Below, piece after piece: positions 23,947 through 31,722 of a DNA stretch of 64,000 nt. Source of the stretch: Pseudomonadota bacterium. Its GTDB lineage: Bacteria > Desulfobacterota > Desulfarculia > Desulfarculales > Desulfarculaceae. The DNA lies in assembly GCA_018896025.1 (NCBI GenBank), contig JAHIND010000011.1:1-64000 (forward strand). The letters are read 5' to 3'. Position numbers and translations under genes: made by a program. A model generated the notes under the pieces. The model ran no database searches. It saw only the letters and a list, made by a program, of their open reading frames with translations, and was not told where the DNA came from. Position 1 is the first letter of the stretch, and each line of letters opens with the position of its first letter.

Positions 23947-24561
23947 TCACTCCACATAGGGCCTCATGCCCAAAAGCTCCGGCTTGACCTTTCTGAGGAA
24001 CATCACCGCCACGGCGGTAATAAGGCCTTCCAGGATCATGCCGGGCAGGTTGGCCGCCACGATGGCCCAGGCCGCGCCCAAGAAGGCCTCACCGCTGAGG
24101 TAGAGGCTGGCTCCGGTGAGCAGGGCAGAGAAAAGAATGGCGCAAAAGCCCGCCGCGAAGGCGGCGACCACCGGGGCCGTCTTGCCGCCTCGGCGCAGCA
24201 AGGGGGCGAACAGGTAATAGCCCAACACTGCGGGCAGGGCCATGGTGGCGGTGTTGACTCCCAGCACGGTTAGCCCGCCGAACTGGAACAGCACGGCCTG
24301 CAAAACCAGCCCCACGAACAGGGCGGGAAAGGCCGCCCAGCCCAGGATGAGGCCCACCAGGCCGTTGAGCACCAGGTGGACCGAAGAAGGCCCCACCGGC
24401 AGGTGGATCAGGCTGGCCACGAAAAACACCGCCGACAAAAGGGCCACCCGGGGCAGCTTGTCGTAGTCGATGTTCTTAAGGCCCAGGGCCAGGCCGGCGG
24501 CACTGATTACCGCGCCACCGGCCAGGACCGGCCCGGAGAGAACTCCTTCGGAGATGTGCAC
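23947..24561 (-). CDS. nikM: ECF nickel/cobalt substrate-binding membrane protein (NikM/CbiM)
   Basis: A 204-residue membrane protein with about six helices. It begins MHISEGVLSG, the diagnostic N-terminus of CbiM/NikM in which the amino group and His2 help coordinate Ni2+ or Co2+. Other conserved features include the PVGPSSVHLVLNGLVG segment with His residues near the metal site. The start codon is GTG. It lies 3 nt after the nikK-like stop. It confers metal specificity on the importer. Confidence 0.9.
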   Translation of the reverse strand: MHISEGVLSGPVLAGGAVISAAGLALGLKNIDYDKLPRVALLSAVFFVASLIHLPVGPSSVHLVLNGLVGLILGWAAFPALFVGLVLQAVLFQFGGLTVLGVNTATMALPAVLGYYLFAPLLRRGGKTAPVVAAFAAGFCAILFSALLTGASLYLSGEAFLGAAWAIVAANLPGMILEGLITAVAVMFLRKVKPELLGMRPYVE

Positions 24562-24564
24562 CTT

Positions 24565-25347
24565 TTAGTTGCCCTTTTCCGAAGACAAGGCAGGGTGGGC
24601 GTAAATCCAGATCACGCCGCCCAATTCCACGTCCTTGTCCTTGCCCTGGTGTTTCAGCTTATAGTCTTCCGCGGTGTGCAGCGCCGCGAAGCCCCACCAT
24701 CCCGGCCAGGGGATGCTCCAGTTGAACACTCCGTTGCCATCGGTTTTGATCAGCTGGGTGACATAGGCCCCAGCCGGTGCCTTAAGTTTACCGCCCACAT
24801 TGTAGAACTCCACCTCCACCTCGCCGCCCGCCAGAGGCTTGCCCTTGTAGAGCACTTGGCCGCAGAAGTTGTTGCCCGCGTAGACGCCGAAGGGTTTGCT
24901 CAGCGGCACGATCTCCATGGGCAGACCCACCGGCGCATCCCAGCCCTCCTCGGCCTCCAGGGCGTCCACCACGGTCTTGGTGTAGTGGATGATGAAGCAG
25001 TCCTCGCTGGGCTCCCAATAGGGCTGGGGAGTCATGTAGAAGATGTAGTCGCCTGGCGACTTGACCCGGTACTGGGTCTGCCAGGTGGTGAAGCCGTCCA
25101 CCTTCTTTTCCTTGAGCGCGGGCAGCAGGTCGGTTTTCTTGCCCTTGACCACCACCCCGGCCTCCTTGGGCTTGACCAGGTTCATGCCCTGGCCTTCCAT
25201 GGGGTGCCAGAAGCGGAAGTCCAGGTTGATCACGCCGGGACGCGCCATGAGGTTGCTCTCGGGGATCACCATACCGAAGTGGGCCAGCGCGGGCGTGGCC
25301 AGCAGCAGGCAAAGCGACAAAACCGCCATCACAATTCGCCCAAACAT
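24565..25347 (-). CDS. nikK: NikK-like DUF4198 periplasmic protein
   Basis: A 260-residue protein with a signal peptide (about residues 1-23) and a mature N-terminus AHFGMVIPE, followed by beta-sandwich segments of the DUF4198 family. NikK/DUF4198 proteins accompany ECF nickel transporters and probably capture or present Ni2+ in the periplasm. Several His residues and the ECFIIHYTK-like segment (with Cys near 130) could contribute metal ligands. The start at 25347 is preferred over an ATG two codons earlier because AAAGGAG is 7 nt upstream. It is the first gene of the importer operon and lies behind a leader with an intrinsic terminator. Confidence 0.8.
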   Translation of the reverse strand: MFGRIVMAVLSLCLLLATPALAHFGMVIPESNLMARPGVINLDFRFWHPMEGQGMNLVKPKEAGVVVKGKKTDLLPALKEKKVDGFTTWQTQYRVKSPGDYIFYMTPQPYWEPSEDCFIIHYTKTVVDALEAEEGWDAPVGLPMEIVPLSKPFGVYAGNNFCGQVLYKGKPLAGGEVEVEFYNVGGKLKAPAGAYVTQLIKTDGNGVFNWSIPWPGWWGFAALHTAEDYKLKHQGKDKDVELGGVIWIYAHPALSSEKGN

Positions 25348-25353
25348 TCTCAT

Positions 25354-25571
25354 GCTCCTTTGAGTGACAGGTGGCTCCGGCGGCCCCATTTTACATGATG
25401 GGCCCGGCCGGCCCTTTGCCGCGAATGGCGCAACAAAAAACCCGGCCGGCCCACGTTCCGTAGGCCACCGGGTTTTCTTAACCCAATCTTGTTGCGGGAT
25501 ACCGTTTTATTCCGAAGAGGCTTCTGCCTCGCGAGATGTCGATGCTTGGTAGCGATACCCACTAGGTTGAT
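25354..25571 (-). promoter_or_regulatory. Structured leader of the nickel importer operon (candidate riboswitch/attenuator)
   Basis: Between the predicted transcript start (near 25565) and nikK lies a roughly 215-nt leader. It has two small hairpins (GGTA/TACC at 25548-25559 and GAGGC/GCCTC at 25517-25530), an intrinsic terminator (25434-25476), and an 8-nt pairing CGCAACAA/TTGTTGCG (25489-25496 with 25429-25436) that encloses the terminator and includes part of its U-run, so the two may compete. This layout fits a metal- or cofactor-sensing switch. No cobalamin-riboswitch B12 box was found and the leader is short for that class. Confidence 0.5.
25434..25476 (-). terminator. Intrinsic terminator inside the nickel operon leader
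   Basis: On the minus strand AACCCGG pairs with CCGGGTT, with an inner GGCC/GGCC pairing, and a run of six U follows. It lies downstream of the predicted promoter and about 90 nt before nikK, so it would abort the transcript before the first gene. Confidence 0.8.
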
Positions 25572-25600
25572 CTGATAACCCACCCCGGCGCGCCTGTCAA
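25572..25600 (-). promoter_or_regulatory. Sigma-70-type promoter of the nickel importer operon
   Basis: TTGACA (25600-25595), 17 nt, TATCAG (25577-25572) on the minus strand. An imperfect palindrome GGTTATCAGATCAACC overlaps the -10 box and might be a repressor operator, for example of NikR, but it does not match a NikR consensus I can state with confidence. Confidence 0.65.
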
Positions 25601-25804
25601 ACTTTTTTTGGAACGGCCCCGTCGCCGCCGGGACCGCCGGGAGTTTTAAGGGGCGGAAAGTTACCCGCCCCGCCCGCGCAACCGACTCGTTTCGAACGAT
25701 TTTTTGGGATCAGAGTACGGCAGTGCTGAACCGAGCCGGCCGGGGGCGGTATACTAGGGCCGACCCCGAGCCCAAGGACCCCGGCTGGAGAAAAGGAGGA
25801 GGCC

Positions 25805-27082
25805 ATGCTCTGCGACAACCCGGCTGACTTGCAACTGCCCCCCATGCTCAAAATCCGCCAAATCTTCGACATCCCTCCGGCCATAGACCCGGCCCCGGCC
25901 CTGGAGCGCGAGTTCGCGGCCATCAAGGACGGCCTGAGCCTTGCGCCCGGGGCCAAGGTGGCGGTGGGGGTGGGCAGCCGGGGTATCAGCAATCTGGCCA
26001 CGGTGGTGGCCGGGGTGGTGCGATGCCTGCGCTCCCTGGGAGCGGAGCCTTTTATCATTCCGGCCATGGGCTCCCACGGCGGGGCCACCGCCCAAGGGCA
26101 GATCGAGGTGCTGGGTTACCGGGGAGTCACCGAAGAGACCTGCGGCGCGCCCATCCGGGCCACCATGGAGGTGGTTTCCCTGGGCGAGACCTCCTGCGGC
26201 ATACCCCTGTTCGTCAATCGCCTGGCCTTTGAAGCCGACGGCCTGGTGCTGATCAACCGCATCAAGCCCCACACCAACTTCATCGGCCCCACCGAGTCGG
26301 GCATTCTCAAGATGATGAGCATCGGCCTGGGCAACCAGGCGGGCGCGGAGTATTACCACCGCCTGAGCCTGGTGCGCCCCCAGTACGACATCCTCTCCAC
26401 CGCCGGGCGCGAGGCCATGGGCCGCAGCCGCTTTTTGTTCGGGGTGGCCCTGGTGGAAAACCAGAACCACCAACTCTGCAAGCTGCGCCTGGCCGGGCCG
26501 GAGCGCATGGAGCAGGTGGAGACCGAGCTGATGGGCCTGGCCCGGGCCATTTTGCCCCGCCTGCCCATGGAGCAGGTGGATATACTCATCGTGGAGGAGA
26601 TGGGCAAGGAGATATCGGGCATGGGCATCGACCCCAACGTGGTGGGCCGCGACGTGGCCGCCTATGGGGCCAGGCGCGAGACCCCCAAGATCGCCCGCAT
26701 CCACGTGCGCCGCCTGAGCGCGCACACCGCAGGCAGCGCGGTGGGCATCGGCCAGGCCGACTCCACCCTGCGCAGCCTGGTGAATGAGATCGACCAACAG
26801 GCCACCATCATCAACTGCCTCACCGCCTGCACCCCCGAGGCGGGCATGATCCCCCCCACCTATGACACCGACCTGGACGCAGTGGCCGCCGCCCTGATGA
26901 CCATCCGGCCCTACACCCTGGACGACCTGGGCATCGTGTACATCAAGAACACCCTGGAGCTGGAAGAGCTCTACGTGTCCCAGGCCTACCGCGCGGCCCT
27001 TACCGCCGACCCCAAGACCGAGATAAGCCCCGATCCCTGGGCCCTCAACTTCGACCAGGGTATGCTGCAAAGCCCCTTTTAG
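25805..27082 (+). CDS. DUF2088/LarA-related protein
   Basis: A 425-residue soluble protein. The N-terminal half resembles the lactate racemase N-terminal domain (DUF2088): VGVGSRGISNLATVV, then PAMGSHGGATAQGQ, then INRIKPHTNFIGP. LarA uses a covalent nickel-pincer nucleotide on a lysine; the lysine and the histidine context of true LarA are not clearly present, so racemase activity should not be assumed. Several cysteines (for example in CGAPI, TSCGIP and NCLTACTPE) are noteworthy. It has a GGAGGAGG site and a possible -10 TATACT near 25750. It is divergent from the nickel importer, which fits a nickel-related role but does not prove it. Confidence 0.6.
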   Translation: MLCDNPADLQLPPMLKIRQIFDIPPAIDPAPALEREFAAIKDGLSLAPGAKVAVGVGSRGISNLATVVAGVVRCLRSLGAEPFIIPAMGSHGGATAQGQIEVLGYRGVTEETCGAPIRATMEVVSLGETSCGIPLFVNRLAFEADGLVLINRIKPHTNFIGPTESGILKMMSIGLGNQAGAEYYHRLSLVRPQYDILSTAGREAMGRSRFLFGVALVENQNHQLCKLRLAGPERMEQVETELMGLARAILPRLPMEQVDILIVEEMGKEISGMGIDPNVVGRDVAAYGARRETPKIARIHVRRLSAHTAGSAVGIGQADSTLRSLVNEIDQQATIINCLTACTPEAGMIPPTYDTDLDAVAAALMTIRPYTLDDLGIVYIKNTLELEELYVSQAYRAALTADPKTEISPDPWALNFDQGMLQSPF

Positions 27083-27094
27083 ATCGCCATAAAA

Positions 27095-27129
27095 AACGGC
27101 GCACCACCCAGGCCGGGCGGCGCGCCGTT
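27095..27129 (-). terminator. Terminator between convergent genes
   Basis: AACGGCGC (27095-27102) pairs with GCGCCGTT (27122-27129). On the minus strand it is followed by U6, so it ends the liv/alcohol dehydrogenase operon. It may also stop the DUF2088 transcript. Confidence 0.8.
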
Positions 27130-27147
27130 GACTATTGAGCCGCGAGG

Positions 27148-28326
27148 CTAAAAGGCGTTGGAGTAGATCTTCTCCACGTCGGCCTCGGTGAGGTCCCTGG
27201 GGTTGGGCACGAACAGCCGGGCTTGGGCCATACCACCCTGCACCAACTTGGGCAGGTCGTCGCGGCTGACGCCGTAGTCGCCGAGCTGCGCGGACAGGTT
27301 CACCGCCTCCATGAGCGAATACACCGCCTCCACCGACAGGGCGGCGGCCTCGTAGGGCGACAGGCCCGTGGTGTCCTCGCCCATGGCCTCGGCGATGTTG
27401 GCGAACTTCTCCAGGTTGCCACTCAGGTTGAAGGCCATGACATGGGGCAGCAGGATGGCGTTGGAGCGGCCGTGGGCCATGTGGTACTCGGTGCCCAAAA
27501 CGTAGGCCAGGCCGTGCACCGCGCCCAGGCCGCCGCTGGCAAAGGCCGAGCCGGAGAGGTTGGCCGCCAGCAGCATGTTGTAGCGGGCCAACAGGTTGCC
27601 GCCCTTGGCATAGGCCTGGGGCAGATGGCGGGCGATCATGGCGATGGCCTGCAGGGAGAGTATCTCCGAGTAAGGGGTGGCGTTCACCGAGACATAGGTC
27701 TCGATGGCGTGCACCAGGGCGTCCATGCCTGTGTCCGCAGTCACCGAGGGAGGCACGGTCAGGGTCAGCTCCGGGTCCAATATGGACACGTCGGGCAGCA
27801 GGTAATCGCTGAAGACCACCTTCTTGGTGTTGTCCGACTCGTCGGTGAGCACCATGACGCGGGTGGCCTCGCTGCCGGTGCCCGCCGTGGTGGGCACCAG
27901 GATCAGCGGGGTGCCTTTTTTGGGCAGCATGTCCATGCCCACGTAGTCCAGCACTGATCCCGGATTCGCGGCCAGGTTGGACACGATCTTGGCCGAGTCC
28001 AGGGAGCTGCCGCCGCCCAGGCCCAGGCACAGGTCGTAGCCGCCGCGCCGAAACTCGTCGGCGCACTGGTCGATGACCCGGGCCGGAGGCTCGGGCAAGA
28101 TGCCGTCGAAGACTCCCACCTCCAGGCCCGCCGCGCTCAGCGAGTCCCGCACCACCTCGGCCAGGCCCGCTTTCATCACCCCCGCGTCGGTCACCACCAG
28201 GACCTTCTTGGCCCCCAGCTTCTTGGCTTCCGGCCCCGCCTGGGCGATGGCCCCCTTGGCCAGCAGGGTCTTCTTGCTCGCCAGAAAAGTGCTCAGTTTG
28301 TCTGGTTCATAAAAAGTCGTTTTCAC
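27148..28326 (-). CDS. Iron-containing (group III) alcohol dehydrogenase
   Basis: A 392-residue protein with the Fe-ADH fold: a nucleotide-binding segment GLGGGSSLDSAK, a TTAGTGSEAT motif, then metal-ligand histidines in DALVHAIE, AVHGLAYVLG and MAHGRSNAILLPH. It oxidises an alcohol or reduces an aldehyde with NAD(P). The GTG at 28326 is chosen because AAGGAG lies 7 nt before it and livM ends 2 nt upstream; a start 13 codons earlier would overlap livM. As the last gene of the sigma-54-controlled operon with a hydrolase and importer, it probably oxidises the alcohol released from the imported compound. Confidence 0.85.
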   Translation of the reverse strand: MKTTFYEPDKLSTFLASKKTLLAKGAIAQAGPEAKKLGAKKVLVVTDAGVMKAGLAEVVRDSLSAAGLEVGVFDGILPEPPARVIDQCADEFRRGGYDLCLGLGGGSSLDSAKIVSNLAANPGSVLDYVGMDMLPKKGTPLILVPTTAGTGSEATRVMVLTDESDNTKKVVFSDYLLPDVSILDPELTLTVPPSVTADTGMDALVHAIETYVSVNATPYSEILSLQAIAMIARHLPQAYAKGGNLLARYNMLLAANLSGSAFASGGLGAVHGLAYVLGTEYHMAHGRSNAILLPHVMAFNLSGNLEKFANIAEAMGEDTTGLSPYEAAALSVEAVYSLMEAVNLSAQLGDYGVSRDDLPKLVQGGMAQARLFVPNPRDLTEADVEKIYSNAF

Positions 28327-28328
28327 GC

Positions 28329-29315
28329 TCAGCTCCTTGCTACGCCGAATCTCTTGTTGAGCCACTCGGAGACGCTTCCCACGATCCCCTTGGGCAGGAA
28401 GATGATCATCACCAAAAGTACCACACCGAAAATGATCTCCGACACCCCCAGGAAGCCGGTGTCGAAGCTGATTCGGAAATATTCCTCCAATGACACCATT
28501 ATGGCGCTTCCGGCCAGCGGGCCAAAGATATTAAACATGCCCCCCAGGATGGCCTTGAAGCAGGTGGACAGGGACACCCCCACCCCGCTGATGGTGCCGG
28601 GGTTGATGTAGGTGATGTACTGGGCATAGAGCACTCCGCCCATGGCGGTGAGCCCCGCGCTGAGCAGGGTGATGCCCATCTTGAAGCGGATGATGCTCAC
28701 GCCCATGGACGAGGCGGCCAGCTCCGACTCCTCGATGGCGGTCAGGGCCAGGCGCATGCGGCTCTTGTCGATGAGCCGCCAGATGTACAGGGCCAAGAGC
28801 AAAAAGACGAAGATGATGTAGTAAAAGTAGCGTTTGTCGTCGAACTGGAAGCTGGCCCAACCCACCGAGGCCTTGAGGGTGCAGCCCAGGGAGCCGCCGG
28901 TCACCTCGCGGCAGGCCACGATGGCCAGGCTGACCACCTCGGCCATGGCCAGGGTGACCAGGGCGAAGTAGTCGCCGATGAGCCCGAAGCGGAAGCAGGA
29001 ATAGCCCAATATGGCGGCCACCAACACCGCCGCGCCCACCCCGGCCAGCATGCCCAGCCAGGGGGATACGCCGTAGTAGTTGAAAAGCATCACCGGGATA
29101 TAGGCCCCGATGCCCAGGAACACGCCATGGCCCAGGGACACCAGGCCGAAACGGGCCATGTAGGCCCAGGCGGTGGAGACAAAGGCCCAAAGCAGGATCA
29201 AGGTGCCGATGTGCACCATGTATTCCGAGGTGGCCAGCAGGGGCGCCAGCGCGATGATCAGGAGCACCCCGACGGTTATGATCTTGGAGGTCGTGCTGTT
29301 TCGTTTCATGATCAT
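28329..29315 (-). CDS. livM: Branched-chain amino acid-type ABC permease (LivM)
   Basis: A 328-residue permease with about eight to ten helices and the LivM-family pattern (FGLVSLGHGVFLGIGAY near the start, and an EESELAASSMGVS cytoplasmic coupling segment). The ATG at 29315 overlaps the livH stop by 4 nt; another ATG two codons later has a better-placed AAAGG. It forms a heterodimeric channel with LivH. Liv-type importers carry branched-chain amino acids but also amides, urea and aromatic acids, so the family does not fix the substrate. Confidence 0.9.
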   Translation of the reverse strand: MIMKRNSTTSKIITVGVLLIIALAPLLATSEYMVHIGTLILLWAFVSTAWAYMARFGLVSLGHGVFLGIGAYIPVMLFNYYGVSPWLGMLAGVGAAVLVAAILGYSCFRFGLIGDYFALVTLAMAEVVSLAIVACREVTGGSLGCTLKASVGWASFQFDDKRYFYYIIFVFLLLALYIWRLIDKSRMRLALTAIEESELAASSMGVSIIRFKMGITLLSAGLTAMGGVLYAQYITYINPGTISGVGVSLSTCFKAILGGMFNIFGPLAGSAIMVSLEEYFRISFDTGFLGVSEIIFGVVLLVMIIFLPKGIVGSVSEWLNKRFGVARS

Positions 29316-30172
29316 GCCTTTGCCCCCAAGATGCCCTGGGGCCTGACCATCATCATCAGGATGAACAAAACCAGGGCCAGGATGTCGGCCACCTCGGTGG
29401 AGGTGAGCACCGCGGTGATGGAGGTGACCACCCCGATGATGAAGGCGCTGATGAAGCCGCCCATGAGGTTGCCCATGCCGCCGAACACCACGATCACGAA
29501 GGCCATGAGGGTGAAGCTGGCCCCGAAGTGGGGATGCACCGTGTAGATGGGGATGAAGAAGGCGGCCACCACGCCGGTGAGCGCGCCACCCGCGGCCAGG
29601 GTGATGTAGTAGATGACCTTGGGGTTGATGCCCATGCCCTTGGCGATCTCCACATCCTGGGCCACCGAGCGGATGGCCAGGCCGAAGTAGGTCTTGTGGA
29701 GGAACAGGTAGAGGATGCCCAGGGTGGCGATGGCTCCCAGAAAGGCCAGCAGATAAGAGCTGCGGATGAAGATGTCGCCGAACTGGATGATGGGCATGCT
29801 GATGGGGATGCCCCGGTAGTCGGCGCCCCAGAGCACCTGGGCCAGGTTTTCCAAGACGATGATCAGACTGGCCAGGGCCAGGAGCTGATTGAGGCGCGGC
29901 GCGTTCAAAAGCGGGTTGATGATGAGTAGCTGCACCAGCATGCCCAGCAAGCCCATCACCACGATGCCCCCGGCCATGGCCACCAGAAGGGGCATGTGCC
30001 AGGCGGTGTGGAAATAGTATATGAAGTAGAAACCCAGCATCACGAACTGGCCGTAGGCCATGTGGATGATCTTGACCACGCCAAAGATCAGGTTCAGCCC
30101 GAAAGCCAGCAAGGCCAAGACCCCGCCCAGCAGGATGCCGTTGATAAAGGCCATCAACAATTCTTCAAGCAT
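29312..30172 (-). CDS. livH: Branched-chain amino acid-type ABC permease (LivH)
   Basis: A 286-residue permease with about eight helices, starting MLEELLMAFINGILLGGVLAL and containing the LivH signature (FGVVKIIHMAYGQFVMLG) and the coupling-helix region RSVAQDVEIAKGMGIN. The start at 30172 is 2 nt after the livF stop; an upstream in-frame extension runs through livF and is not real. It pairs with LivM in the membrane. Confidence 0.9.
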   Translation of the reverse strand: MLEELLMAFINGILLGGVLALLAFGLNLIFGVVKIIHMAYGQFVMLGFYFIYYFHTAWHMPLLVAMAGGIVVMGLLGMLVQLLIINPLLNAPRLNQLLALASLIIVLENLAQVLWGADYRGIPISMPIIQFGDIFIRSSYLLAFLGAIATLGILYLFLHKTYFGLAIRSVAQDVEIAKGMGINPKVIYYITLAAGGALTGVVAAFFIPIYTVHPHFGASFTLMAFVIVVFGGMGNLMGGFISAFIIGVVTSITAVLTSTEVADILALVLFILMMMVRPQGILGAKA

Positions 30173-30174
30173 AA

Positions 30175-30879
30175 CTACAACCCCAGGTATGCGGTTTTGA
30201 TGTAGGGGTTTTTGTCGAAGCTGTCCCGGTCGCCCTCGTAGACCAGCTTGCCGGACTCCACCAGATAGGCGTAGTCGGCAACCTTCAGGGCCTTGTTGGC
30301 GTTTTGCTCCACCAGGAGGATTGCGTAACCCTCTTTCTTCATCTGCTGGATGAAGTCGAAGACCATGTTCACCACCAGGGGAGCCAGGCCCAGGGAAGGC
30401 TCGTCGAGCATGATCAGCTGGGGGCATGACATCAGGCTGCGGGCGATGGCCAGCATCTGGCGCTCCCCGCCGCTGAGCGAGCCCGCCGCCTGCCTCTTGC
30501 GGTCGGAGAGGATGGGGAACAGGGAGAATATCTGCTCCATCTGGCGCTGGGCGTTGGGGCGCGCCACGGGGTTGTAGGAACCCACCCGCAGGTTGTCCTG
30601 GACCGAAAGGTCCGGGAAGACCCGGCCCCCCTCGGGCACCATGGAGATGCCCCGCTCCACCACCTTGTGGGGGGCCAATCCGCTGATCTCCTCGCCCTGA
30701 AACTTGATGCTTCCGGTGCGGGCCTTTTGCAGGCCCAGGATAGTTTTCAAAAGGGTGCTCTTGCCCGCCCCGTTGGGCCCCACCACGATGACGGTCTGTC
30801 CCTTCTCCACCTTGAGGGAGACTCCCTCCAGGGCCTGGAACTCGCCGTAATAGGTGTCGATAGCGTCTACAGTGAGCAT
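30175..30879 (-). CDS. livF: Liv-type ABC transporter ATPase (LivF)
   Basis: A 234-residue ABC ATPase with Walker A GPNGAGKST, signature LSGGERQ and Walker B LIMLDEPSLGL. Length and sequence match LivF. It lies 16 nt after livG and 2 nt before livH, so the whole importer is one transcript. It forms a heterodimer with LivG and powers import. Confidence 0.9.
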   Translation of the reverse strand: MLTVDAIDTYYGEFQALEGVSLKVEKGQTVIVVGPNGAGKSTLLKTILGLQKARTGSIKFQGEEISGLAPHKVVERGISMVPEGGRVFPDLSVQDNLRVGSYNPVARPNAQRQMEQIFSLFPILSDRKRQAAGSLSGGERQMLAIARSLMSCPQLIMLDEPSLGLAPLVVNMVFDFIQQMKKEGYAILLVEQNANKALKVADYAYLVESGKLVYEGDRDSFDKNPYIKTAYLGL

Positions 30880-30895
30880 GTCGTTAACTTCCGTG

Positions 30896-31621
30896 TCACT
30901 CTACGCCCAGATAAGCCTCGACCACCTGCTTGTCGTTGGACACGCTGTCGGGGTCGCCGTCGGCTATCAACAGGCCATGGTTAAGCACAATCACCCTCTC
31001 CACCAGCTTCATGAGCACGTGCATGATGTGCTCCACCCAGATGATGGTCACCCCCATCTCGGCCCGGGCCTTGGTGAGGATGGCGGATGCGTCCTTGAGC
31101 TCGTCTTTGTTAAGGCCGCTCAACACCTCGTCGGCCAAGAGAATCTTGGGTTGGGTGGCCAGGGCCCGGGCCATCTCCAGCTTGCGCAGGTCGCCGGCGG
31201 TCATCTTCTCCGGAAAGGAGTCCGGGTCCAGGTTCAGGCCCACGAAGTCCAGCATCTTTATCGCGTCTTTTTTAATGCGCTCTTCGTGATATTTGCGTTT
31301 GCCGCCCCGGCCGAACAAAACCCCCAACATCACGTTTTCGGCCACGGTCAGGCTCTTGATGGGCTGCGGTATTTGAAAGGTGCGGGCGATTCCGGCATGG
31401 CAGATGGCGTTGGGGGTGAGGCCGCTGATGGTTTCACCCTCGTAGACCACCTCGCCGCGCGTGGGCCCCAGCGCGCCTGATATCACATTGAACATGGTGG
31501 TTTTGCCCGAACCGTTGGGGCCGATGAGCCCCACGAAGCTGCCCTCCTCTATGCGGAAGGAAACATCGTGCAGGGCCATAACCCCGCCAAAGCTTTTGCT
31601 TATATTTTGGATGTTAAGCAT
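30896..31621 (-). CDS. livG: Liv-type ABC transporter ATPase (LivG)
   Basis: A 241-residue ABC ATPase with Walker A GPNGSGKTT, an ABC-signature region that reads MTAGDLRKLEMARAL rather than LSGGQ, and Walker B ILLADEVLSGL. The altered signature (AGD for SGG) and Walker B (DEV for DEP) occur in some LivG branches. It begins about 100 nt after livK, separated by a strong hairpin, and has a GGGGAG site. Confidence 0.85.
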   Translation of the reverse strand: MLNIQNISKSFGGVMALHDVSFRIEEGSFVGLIGPNGSGKTTMFNVISGALGPTRGEVVYEGETISGLTPNAICHAGIARTFQIPQPIKSLTVAENVMLGVLFGRGGKRKYHEERIKKDAIKMLDFVGLNLDPDSFPEKMTAGDLRKLEMARALATQPKILLADEVLSGLNKDELKDASAILTKARAEMGVTIIWVEHIMHVLMKLVERVIVLNHGLLIADGDPDSVSNDKQVVEAYLGVE

Positions 31622-31687
31622 GACTCTCCCCGAGCCGCTCCCGGTGGTTCCCCACTCCCTGAATCAGGGCGCGTTGGGCTCAAGTTG

Positions 31688-31715
31688 GGAGTTGGGGGGG
31701 AAGCCCCCCAACTCC
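31688..31715 (-). terminator. Partial terminator or stabilising hairpin between livK and livG
   Basis: A perfect 12-bp stem, GGAGTTGGGGGG with its complement around a GAAG loop, lies 7 nt after the livK stop. No U-run follows, so it is more likely an attenuating or 3'-end-protecting hairpin that keeps the binding protein more abundant than the ATPases and permeases, as seen in many ABC importer operons. Confidence 0.6.
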
Positions 31716-31722
31716 GGACGTC

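Noticed and set aside
25390..25600. Cobalamin riboswitch ahead of the nickel/cobalt importer
   Set aside because: The leader is short for that class and no B12 box or its conserved flanks were recognised. A covariance search would settle it.
25754..28066. A 770-codon minus-strand frame across the DUF2088 and alcohol dehydrogenase genes
   Set aside because: It crosses a terminator and two convergent genes that have clear family matches and ribosome binding sites; its composition is that of a frame shadow.
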